Part shown: positions 51,094 through 57,960 of the stretch, one piece after another
Position numbering within the stretch: position 1 is the first letter of the stretch
Layout: each line of letters begins with the position of its first letter
Source: an uncultured Patescibacteria group bacterium
GTDB taxonomy: Bacteria > Patescibacteriota > JACMRA01
Direction: 5' to 3'
Length of the DNA stretch: 64,000 bases
NCBI GenBank assembly: GCA_938041505.1
Contig: CALITC010000004.1
Span: 47,228-111,227, forward strand
The notes under the pieces: model-generated
Seen by the model: only the letters and a program-made list of their open reading frames with translations
Told to the model about the DNA's origin: nothing
The model's database searches: none
Position numbers and translations under genes: made by a program

Positions 51094-51663
51094 TTATTTT
51101 TTGCCCTTTTTCTCTGTCATCTTAAAATTACTCTTCCTATTACCGCGCTTTCGATAATACACTACGGCTATAATCGCACCGGCGACTCCAAGCAAGGTAA
51201 GCAGCACCGCTTCACCGCCTGAACGCACAGTAGTGTTATTTTCCGGAGCAGGAGTATTTTCTACAGGCGCAGGTTGAGAAACACTCTCTTTACTAGGTTC
51301 AATTGGGTTGGAAGTATCTATATTATTATTAAGATTGAACGCAGGATCTAGCTCAACAGTGTCGCCAGACTCATCAATCTCTTCATTGATAATTACCGGG
51401 TCCTCAGGCATCGGGACTTCTGCCGGACCATCTATAGTACCTTGATCGCTTGATGGCTCTGGCGCTGGTTCAGATTCGTCTGTTGTCGGTAACTCAATCA
51501 AACCTCCTCCAGGATTATTAGGGATACTTTGAGCTGTAGCATGATCAAGGTTTTCTATAGCACTATTACTAAGCATAACCAATCCAAATACAGACATTAT
51601 TACCATGCCTATACCGAGGAATACTAGATCATATGACAATACTTTGAGTTTGTTGTTCTTCAT
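51094..51663 (-). CDS. Bitopic surface protein with a sorting-signal-like C-terminus
   Basis: 189 residues from the ATG at 51663; the track adds 21 residues. An N-terminal hydrophobic segment (about 12-34, LVFLGIGMVIMSVFGLVML), an acidic Pro/Glu/Asn-rich spacer (45-145), then RSGGEAVLLTLLGVAGAIIAV followed by a strongly basic end (YYRKRGNRKS). That C-terminal order of short motif, helix and positive tail is how sortase substrates look, but there is no clear LPxTG. It could be a substrate of the sortase-like system or simply a two-helix spacer protein. The stop is 1 base from that of the ATPase gene. Confidence 0.6.
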   Translation of the reverse strand: MKNNKLKVLSYDLVFLGIGMVIMSVFGLVMLSNSAIENLDHATAQSIPNNPGGGLIELPTTDESEPAPEPSSDQGTIDGPAEVPMPEDPVIINEEIDESGDTVELDPAFNLNNNIDTSNPIEPSKESVSQPAPVENTPAPENNTTVRSGGEAVLLTLLGVAGAIIAVVYYRKRGNRKSNFKMTEKKGKK

Positions 51664-51875
51664 AAAATAAATGTTTATACTATAAAGTATATCACATATA
51701 CTAATGTTATGCAAACAAATTTCCAAATACTACAAATTCTCAACAGTTTGAATCTTATCAAATGCAGATCCAAAACTTGCCAAAAGCTGTTTATTTTAAT
51801 ATCGTTCTAATAAATACAATCAAATTTTTTATTGTTTGAAGCTAGTATTCTTATTAAATCAACATATTATACTCT

Positions 51876-52724
51876 ATGAAAAAAATAATCGCTGGACTCT
51901 TTGTTATTGCATTAGTAATTGCAGGAGTACTTATATTCGCACAGTCTGAAGACAATTCATCTAACGCAGACGTTGCCGTCTCTACTTACCCACTCTATGT
52001 GATCACCAAAGCAATGGCAGGAAATAGTCTAGATATAGAATTAATTGGTGCAAATGCTGACCCTCACAGCTTCGAACCAACCGCAGGAGATATCAAAACA
52101 ATTGAAGACGCAGATCTGTTCATCACTAACGGAAATGGTTTGGACGAATGGACAGAAGATGTTAAAACAGACACTTCAACTCTCGTTATTACAGAAGAAC
52201 TAGATTCCAACAACCTTCATCTTTGGCTCAACCCTGAAAGAGCTGTAGAAATCAATAACTTAGTGTCTACTAACTTACGGAATATGTTCTCTAATTTTAA
52301 CTATAACTCTCAACTCGAAGATGAGTTGAATATCTTAGAAAAAGAGTATGTTTCCACCTTAAGTCAATGCACCGTGGAATCTATAATTGTACCTCACAAC
52401 GCTTACGAAGAACTGGCAGATGAGTTTGGCTTCAGTGTATACGAGATCAGTACAGAAGAAGAAAGCGAGCCTTCTGGAAGAGATATTGCAAAAGCCGTCG
52501 AGCATATCCGTAATAATAACTTGAAATTCCTACTTCTTGATCCAGTCGAAGAAATTAATTATATTGATAATATTCGAGATGAAGTTGATGTTGAACTTAG
52601 AGATCTTCTAGCTTTCGAAAGCGCACCTGAAAATATTGATGATACTCTAATCATCGAAGAATATACTGAAGCACTAAGAGGTAATCTAGAAACTCTTAAG
52701 ACAGCTTTGTCATGCAACCAATAA
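51876..52724 (+). CDS. znuA: Zinc/manganese ABC transporter, substrate-binding protein (ZnuA-like)
   Basis: 282 residues. Signal/anchor helix 5-24; no lipobox Cys is visible (VLIFAQSEDN), so it may stay anchored by its helix. Cluster A-1 fold: VSTYPLYVITKAM, NADPHSFEPTAGD (first metal His), LHLWLNPE (second His), IVPHNAYEEL (third His) and LLLDPVEE with the acidic ligand. The His-rich loop of E. coli ZnuA is missing. First gene of a three-gene operon; its end overlaps the ATPase start by 13 bases. Confidence 0.9.
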   Translation: MKKIIAGLFVIALVIAGVLIFAQSEDNSSNADVAVSTYPLYVITKAMAGNSLDIELIGANADPHSFEPTAGDIKTIEDADLFITNGNGLDEWTEDVKTDTSTLVITEELDSNNLHLWLNPERAVEINNLVSTNLRNMFSNFNYNSQLEDELNILEKEYVSTLSQCTVESIIVPHNAYEELADEFGFSVYEISTEEESEPSGRDIAKAVEHIRNNNLKFLLLDPVEEINYIDNIRDEVDVELRDLLAFESAPENIDDTLIIEEYTEALRGNLETLKTALSCNQ

Positions 52725-53380
52725 TCCAAGTTAGCCACCTTCACTACAAAGTTGAAGCCGAAATCATACTCAAAGACCTTAACTTTATAATTAATCAAGG
52801 AGAATTAGTCTTAATAACAGGAGAGAATGGCAGTGGTAAAACTACTCTCGTTAAACTTTTGCTAAATATCCAAAAGGCAACCTCAGGTAATATTTCTCTA
52901 TTCGATACCAATATCCAAAATTTTTCTGAGTGGAGCAAAATTGGCTACCTTCCCCAAAATCTATACCAAGTCTTAGAAGACCTTCCCTTAACAGTCGAAG
53001 AATTTATCCATTCAGGTGCGATCAAAAACGCTGGTTATTACTCCAAGAGAAGGCAGGAACTTAATGATATATTCAAATTCGATAGTTATTCCAATAAACT
53101 TCTAAACTCATTGTCAGGCGGGCAAGCCCAAAGAGTATTCCTAGCCAGAAGTTTAATCAATAACCCTAAAGTATTAATCTTAGACGAGCCAACTAGTGGG
53201 ATCGATAAGCAGTCGAAACTTAACCTAATTAGATTGATAAAAGAACTTCATAAATCAGATATTTGCATAATAATCATCACTCACGAAATCGATATTTTCC
53301 AAGAAATATCAGACAGGATACTCTGTATAAGTCAGAATTCAATCCAAAAAAACCCTGATCTCGAGCACGTCCACACTTAG
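52712..53380 (+). CDS. znuC: Zinc/manganese ABC transporter, ATPase (ZnuC-like)
   Basis: 222 residues. Walker A GENGSGKTT (about 39-47), Q-loop LPQNLYQ, signature LSGGQAQRVFLARSL (about 133-147), Walker B VLILDEPTSGID, and the switch His in IITHEID. Translationally coupled to the binding-protein gene and 17 bases before the permease gene. Powers metal import; Zn versus Mn cannot be settled from this sequence. Confidence 0.93.
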   Translation: MQPIIQVSHLHYKVEAEIILKDLNFIINQGELVLITGENGSGKTTLVKLLLNIQKATSGNISLFDTNIQNFSEWSKIGYLPQNLYQVLEDLPLTVEEFIHSGAIKNAGYYSKRRQELNDIFKFDSYSNKLLNSLSGGQAQRVFLARSLINNPKVLILDEPTSGIDKQSKLNLIRLIKELHKSDICIIIITHEIDIFQEISDRILCISQNSIQKNPDLEHVHT

Positions 53381-53397
53381 AATCATACTTAGACTAC

Positions 53398-54219
53398 ATG
53401 AACCTACTCTCCACAATATTAGAGATATTTGACTACCAGTTTATGGTATATGCCTTAATTGGTGGAACCTTAATTGCAATTTCGGCACCAATAATTGGAC
53501 AGTTTATGATATCTAGAAGATATGCCAACATATCCGATAGCTTAGCTCACATAGCATTATTAGGTATATCACTAGGTTTAATTGTCAACCAAAATACATT
53601 TGTATTCGGCTTAATCACCACAATTATTGCTGGAATTGGTATCGAGTATTTCCGCCAACATAATATTCTCAAAGGTGAAAGTGCTCTCGTATTATTCACC
53701 GTAACAAGTCTGAGCTCTTTGGCAATAATACAACAAAAAATACCATTGAGGCGATCTTTGGAATCAATATTATTTGGCAGTGTTCTCAATCTTGAGCCAA
53801 GCGATATAATTCTTACCGGAATACTGTCTATCGCCACAATTCTTTTCGTAAGCATCAATTACAAACAGCTCCTCAATATCTCTATCAATGAAGATCTTGC
53901 GAAAGTACTCGGCATACCGGTCAAAGCCTACAATTATATGTTAATGACTCTCGCTGCAATCATAATTAGTATTAGCCTAGAATTAATCGGAGGGCTCTTA
54001 ATCGGCGGTATTATGATTATTCCCGTGCTAACTGCCAGGCTCTATAAGTTAAGCTTTAAAAAAACTATTTTCATGTCTGTATTTTTCAGTGTACTTGCAG
54101 TTTGGCTCGGTATATTATCCGGCTGGTTGCTCGACCTACCTTCTGGCGCGGCGATCGTGATGACGAGCATTATATTTTTTGGAATAAGTTTCGCAACAAA
54201 CATACTTTTCAAAGAATAG
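53398..54219 (+). CDS. znuB: Zinc/manganese ABC transporter, permease (ZnuB-like)
   Basis: 273 residues with about eight membrane segments; the ABC-3 family pattern is clear in MISRRYANISDSLAHIALLGISLG near residue 40 and in ELIGGLLIGGIMIIPVLTARLY in the C-terminal half. Last gene of the metal-import operon. The stop is followed by about 60 bases before the next promoter. Confidence 0.93.
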   Translation: MNLLSTILEIFDYQFMVYALIGGTLIAISAPIIGQFMISRRYANISDSLAHIALLGISLGLIVNQNTFVFGLITTIIAGIGIEYFRQHNILKGESALVLFTVTSLSSLAIIQQKIPLRRSLESILFGSVLNLEPSDIILTGILSIATILFVSINYKQLLNISINEDLAKVLGIPVKAYNYMLMTLAAIIISISLELIGGLLIGGIMIIPVLTARLYKLSFKKTIFMSVFFSVLAVWLGILSGWLLDLPSGAAIVMTSIIFFGISFATNILFKE

Positions 54220-54276
54220 ACCTCTTTCCTAATCCCAAGCCTGTTAGATCAACCATATGGCGAAAAATAAAAAATA

Positions 54277-54305
54277 TTGACGATGAGGTAAAGTTTTTCT
54301 ACTAT
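54277..54305 (+). promoter_or_regulatory. Promoter of the 229-aa anchored protein gene
   Basis: TTGACG, 17-base spacer, TACTAT; a leader of about 18 bases precedes the ATG at 54330. It separates this gene from the metal-import operon. Confidence 0.55.
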
Positions 54306-54329
54306 TAGTTATAACATAACAGTTAACAT

Positions 54330-55019
54330 ATGAAAAACAAAGCATTGCTGAGCATAGTAACTCTATTATTAATAGTAATCGGGGTATTAGGCGTATCTTT
54401 ATTATCAAAAAATGACGAAGGAGATGATAACCAAACAACAACATCTGAGCTTGTAGAGTCTGACCCTGTCTCAACTAGTAGCCCTGCAGAGGACCTGCCA
54501 GATCCAGAAACCGTTCGCAAAATTATGCAAGAAAAGTTACAGCGCGTCACTGGGATCAACGAAGGTGTGGCTGTAGCAATCCAATCTTCCTTAAGTTTCC
54601 CCCAATCGACCTTAGAGATTACGGAAGACCAGACTTTTAATTTGAACGCTGGAGGGTTTGATTTAGCATTATTAGGTAACAAAAACTTAGCCATCGAAGA
54701 AGGTATCTACCCACAAGCAAAAATAATCGCTAGTGGACAATTAGAAATTGATGGAGGAGATGCATTTATGAATATAGACACCCTCACTCCAGAGTTCTAT
54801 ATAGTCGATGGTGACGGGCAAGAGCAGTCTCTAGGCGCAGAAGTGCAAGCTCAGTTACTCGGCAGTATTAGAGCCGCACAGATAGAGATTCCAATTGTAA
54901 GTAAAGCCAGTCCTATTACCATCCCAGTAGATATACGGGACCTAATCCAAGACGGTTTTGAAATCGAAAGCACCGAAGACGCAGAAGACTTCTATTTCGC
55001 CTTCTCAACATCATCTTAG
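54330..55019 (+). CDS. Membrane-anchored extracytoplasmic protein, unknown
   Basis: 229 residues: an anchor helix at 6-26, a Thr/Ser/Asp-rich linker (30-60) and a soluble domain of about 165 residues that is acidic and beta-strand-like (FNLNAGGFDLALLG, QLEIDGGDAFMNI). No Cys and no known motif. It follows the metal-import operon but has its own promoter. Family not recognised. Confidence 0.6.
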   Translation: MKNKALLSIVTLLLIVIGVLGVSLLSKNDEGDDNQTTTSELVESDPVSTSSPAEDLPDPETVRKIMQEKLQRVTGINEGVAVAIQSSLSFPQSTLEITEDQTFNLNAGGFDLALLGNKNLAIEEGIYPQAKIIASGQLEIDGGDAFMNIDTLTPEFYIVDGDGQEQSLGAEVQAQLLGSIRAAQIEIPIVSKASPITIPVDIRDLIQDGFEIESTEDAEDFYFAFSTSS

Positions 55020-55363
55020 GTATTTATATTCGAATACTATAGATTACAGCACTCATTTTTTCATGTAAATCAATGTGGTATCAAATGACGAACTTTGGCT
55101 ATTATTCAATAAAATTTGACCATACCTACCACTTAAAGATTCTCCCCATACCCTCTACCACAAAAATACCCAGAAACTTTTTCGCCAACCACATTTATAA
55201 ACCTGACCCTATTCACAAGGGTGCCACTCTTAACTCGCAAAATTAAAGTGTTTAGATAATCAACACTAGGTATTGACTTGTAAATTAGGTTCTTTATCAC
55301 TTCATTTTTACCAATAATTCTATATCAGAGTAACCAAACTAGCATAAAAAGACAAAAACGCAG

Positions 55364-55542
55364 CCCCTACAAATTAGGGATAGTTTGTGGGGATGTGAGG
55401 GCAAGAACTGAAATTATATCGCTTTTGTACTTTCGCTTAAAACAAAAATTTTAAGCAGGCATGAGGCCTCCGAAAATTTCTTAAATTTTGGAGAGAGAGG
55501 ATAGCGACTGTAGTATTGTAGCTTTAGCTCTGCAGAGCTAAA
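55364..55542. ncRNA. Candidate structured RNA or hairpin array
   Basis: The 548-base gap 55020-55567 has no gene, but its last third holds five hairpins in a row: CCCCTACAAA/TTTGTGGGG (55364-55392, one bulge), GCTTAAAA/TTTTAAGC (55435-55456), AGGC/GCCT (55457-55469), CCxAAAATTT/AAATTTTGG (55470-55491) and TTTAGCTC/GAGCTAAA within a 20-base palindrome (55523-55542). It does not match tmRNA, SRP RNA or RNase P signatures that I know. On the minus strand it would be read after tRNA-Gln; the strand is undecided. The first part (55020-55320) shows nothing clear. Confidence 0.35.
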
Positions 55543-55567
55543 CAAAAATACGAAAGGCGTTAACTGA

Positions 55568-55641
55568 TGGTTCGGAGACAGGGAATCGAACCCCGATTGG
55601 CTGAACCAGAACCAGCTGTCCTACCGTTAGACGATCTCCGA
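55568..55641 (-). tRNA. tRNA-Gln(CUG)
   Basis: 74 bases with encoded CCA: acceptor TCGGAGA/TCTCCGA, D-arm GTCT/GGAC, anticodon stem GCTGG/TCAGC, loop TTCTGGT with anticodon CUG, T-loop TTCGATT. No obvious terminator follows directly. Confidence 0.94.
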
Positions 55642-55651
55642 TTATGGTATC

Positions 55652-55681
55652 AATATAGCCTGAGATATGTTTTTTTGTCAA
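55652..55681 (-). promoter_or_regulatory. Promoter of tRNA-Gln
   Basis: Minus-strand TTGACA, 18-base spacer, TATATT; the start would be about 4 bases before the mature tRNA. Confidence 0.65.
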
Positions 55682-55732
55682 TAAAACAAGCCCTATTGTT
55701 TGAGAGCTTGTTACGTGTTTATGGATAATATA

Positions 55733-56032
55733 TTAATTCCTCGCTTCAATTTCCAGAAATAGTAGGATGGACTCTGGCAAAATTGCTTTATCTACAGTTT
55801 CAACGTTTTCTAAATAGTACTTAATAATTTTTTCGATGCTGGTTGAAAGCAATTCAAAATGCTCAAAAGGTAGGCTGAATTCAACTGAATTCTGACCAAG
55901 AGTCTGCAAATAGAAGGTATTATTTTCAACCTTAATCACTTCACATAGAGCACGCCCATTGACGTTAAGAAATCCTGGCAATAAAATGTTTCGGCAATCA
56001 ATCACAAAGATCTGAGATCCTGGAGTATTCAT
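55733..56032 (-). CDS. Hypothetical protein
   Basis: 99 residues. The first 60 look like a small beta barrel (SQIFVIDCRNILLPGF, ALCEVIKVENNTFYLQTLG, VEFSLPFEHFELL), the rest is helical. No membrane segment. Family not recognised. It is divergent from the PIF1-like helicase gene, with about 130 bases between them. Confidence 0.55.
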   Translation of the reverse strand: MNTPGSQIFVIDCRNILLPGFLNVNGRALCEVIKVENNTFYLQTLGQNSVEFSLPFEHFELLSTSIEKIIKYYLENVETVDKAILPESILLFLEIEARN

Positions 56033-56163
56033 AATTATATATATCTACGCTTATCAATATTATTCTATAGCTCAACTCAACTATACAAACTCACTATTGT
56101 CAATTCTTCACAAAGTAGAAACTTATCTTGCAATCTTCTCAAAAAACCCCTAGTATAGGCATT

Positions 56164-57450
56164 ATGGATCAGAACGAAAAAATCAAGAAACATATTGAAG
56201 AAGGAAGGAATATATACATCACAGGCGAAGCAGGTACAGGTAAAAGCTATCTGCTTAATTCAATTGCTAGCGACCTAGCTACAGAAGATAAGGCTTTTGC
56301 AATATTAGCTCCAACCGGCCTCGCAGCTATCAATGTCAAAGGTCAGACCATTCATAAATTCTGCGGCTTTGCACCTAAACCAGGATATCAAATCCTCGAG
56401 AACCCTGACCAACTAAGAAGGACTCGCAAAGCAAAACTCTTACAAAAACTCGACATTATCATCCTCGATGAAGTCTCTATGATCCGAGCAGACCTTCTTG
56501 ACGCAATGGATATGTTTTTCAGAATCAATCGCAACAATGAGCGAGAACCTTTTGGAGGAATTCAGGTAATCATGTTCGGTGACCATTTTCAACTACCTCC
56601 GATAGTTAAAAGCTTTGAAAAAGAATACTTTACTCAATTCTATGAATCGCCGTATTTTTTCCACAGTAAAGTTTATGAAGAGTTAGCAATGCTCAATATC
56701 AAACTACTCAAAAACTACCGCCAAAGCGATCTAGAGTTTATCAAAATTCTCCAGCTTATCAGACATGGAAAATTACAACCCGTAGAACTTGAGTATATTA
56801 ATGAAAAGCTTCAAATATCCTCCACACCTAAGGAGCACTCCATCACAGTTGCCAGTCGCAACCAGCAAGTAGACCAAAAAAATCAATACCATCTGGATAG
56901 CATCGAGTCCAAAGAATACGTTTTTCGAGCCAGACAAGAAGGGAATTTTGACGAAAAATCTAGCCCGGCGGAACCCAAACTACATCTCAAGGTCGGTGCG
57001 CAAATAATATTTATAAAAAATGACCCTGAAAACAGGTGGGTCAATGGCACACTAGGAGAGGTGTTGCAGGTAAAATCTGCAAAAATTATCGTCCAGCTCC
57101 AGGATGGAAAAAAGGTGGAAGTCGAACCAGCTACATGGGAAAAAATTGAATACCAATTCAACGTAGAAAAAGGCGCTATTGAAGAAACCGTAACCGGATC
57201 CTTAATCCAATTTCCAATCAAACTTGCCTGGGCGGTCTCCATTCACAAATCCCAGGGACAGACCTACGAATCTTGCCTTGTAGACCTCGGATATTCTGCA
57301 TTTGCCCCAGGCCAAACATACGTCGCCCTCTCAAGAGCCAAAACCATTGAAGGGCTGTATCTCAAGCGAGCATTACGCAACAACGATATAATTACAGACC
57401 CTAAAATTACCGAATTTGAAGAAAATACTGAATGGAATGTAGAGCTATGA
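56164..57450 (+). CDS. PIF1-like DNA helicase
   Basis: 428 residues from the ATG at 56164 (MDQNEKIKKH); the track's TTG is 12 codons earlier. SF1B helicase of the PIF1/RRM3 group: Walker A GEAGTGKS (about 21-28), ILAPTGLAAINVKGQTIHKF (motif Ia and the PIF1 signature), IIILDEVSMI (motif II), FGDHFQLPP (motif III) and, near the end, LAWAVSIHKSQGQT and YVALSRAKTIEGLYL (motifs V and VI). A 5'-3' helicase; PIF1 relatives unwind G-quadruplexes and R-loops. Complete, with TGA stop. Confidence 0.93.
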   Translation: MDQNEKIKKHIEEGRNIYITGEAGTGKSYLLNSIASDLATEDKAFAILAPTGLAAINVKGQTIHKFCGFAPKPGYQILENPDQLRRTRKAKLLQKLDIIILDEVSMIRADLLDAMDMFFRINRNNEREPFGGIQVIMFGDHFQLPPIVKSFEKEYFTQFYESPYFFHSKVYEELAMLNIKLLKNYRQSDLEFIKILQLIRHGKLQPVELEYINEKLQISSTPKEHSITVASRNQQVDQKNQYHLDSIESKEYVFRARQEGNFDEKSSPAEPKLHLKVGAQIIFIKNDPENRWVNGTLGEVLQVKSAKIIVQLQDGKKVEVEPATWEKIEYQFNVEKGAIEETVTGSLIQFPIKLAWAVSIHKSQGQTYESCLVDLGYSAFAPGQTYVALSRAKTIEGLYLKRALRNNDIITDPKITEFEENTEWNVEL

Positions 57451-57530
57451 ATTGACAATTATAAATTTTGTTCCCAGCATATTCCCAAGCTGATTCGCAG
57501 CTATTATTAGCAATTTTATAATTATTTACT

Positions 57531-57875
57531 ATGACAGAAGAAAAGCAAAAATTAATCGCGCAATATACAGAAGACCTTACTAACAAGTGCGGCGTGGAAG
57601 TTAACGCTGAATTACTAGAGAAAATTGTCACCAAACTCGGACCATCAATCTTCAACGCAAACTCAAGCCTAGTAGCTGCTTCAAAACCAGAAGAACTAGA
57701 TAGAGTTAAGAAAAAATGGCTTGTTGAGACTTTGGATTTTGACTACGAAGACGACCTAGACGGAATTATCAACCGAGCTATCGAGACCTACGGCAGAAGT
57801 GAAAAAAACAAGTTCCGAGCAGTTATCTATTACTTAATCACAACGCAGCAGAATAAGGAATCTGAGGTAATGTAA
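57531..57875 (+). CDS. DUF2853-family protein
   Basis: 114 residues, helical and acidic. It fits the DUF2853 family: LEKIVTKLGPSIFNANSSLVAASKPEELDRVKKKWL followed by DLDGIINRAIETYG and the conserved KNKFRAVIYYLI near the end. The family has no settled function that I know. No membrane segment. Followed by an intrinsic terminator. Confidence 0.75.
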   Translation: MTEEKQKLIAQYTEDLTNKCGVEVNAELLEKIVTKLGPSIFNANSSLVAASKPEELDRVKKKWLVETLDFDYEDDLDGIINRAIETYGRSEKNKFRAVIYYLITTQQNKESEVM

Positions 57876-57901
57876 CCGTGCATTCTCCAGCAAAGATATT
57901 T

Positions 57902-57926
57902 CTACCCTTAATGGGTAGTTTATTTT
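57902..57926 (+). terminator. Intrinsic terminator running into the M16C promoter
   Basis: CTACCC/GGGTAG with a 5-base loop, then TTTATTTT, which leads straight into the TTGACA -35 box at 57925. Confidence 0.7.
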
Positions 57927-57953
57927 GACATATACCTCTATTTCTAGTAGAGT
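57925..57953 (+). promoter_or_regulatory. Promoter of the M16C peptidase gene (leaderless)
   Basis: TTGACA, exactly 17 bases, TAGAGT; the -10 ends 7 bases before the ATG at 57961. The ORF track's TTG start is the -35 box itself. Confidence 0.7.
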
Positions 57954-57960
57954 ATCGACC

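Noticed and set aside
55364-55542. tmRNA, RNase P RNA or SRP RNA
   Set aside because: I could not find the tRNA-like ends and tag frame of tmRNA, the conserved P4 strings of RNase P RNA, or the SRP tetraloop helix in either strand.
57925-57960. ORF-track start of the M16C gene at TTG 57925
   Set aside because: That TTG is the first codon-like triplet of a TTGACA -35 box with a matching -10; the real start is the ATG at 57961. The same reasoning removed early starts at 8877, 19409 and 31442.
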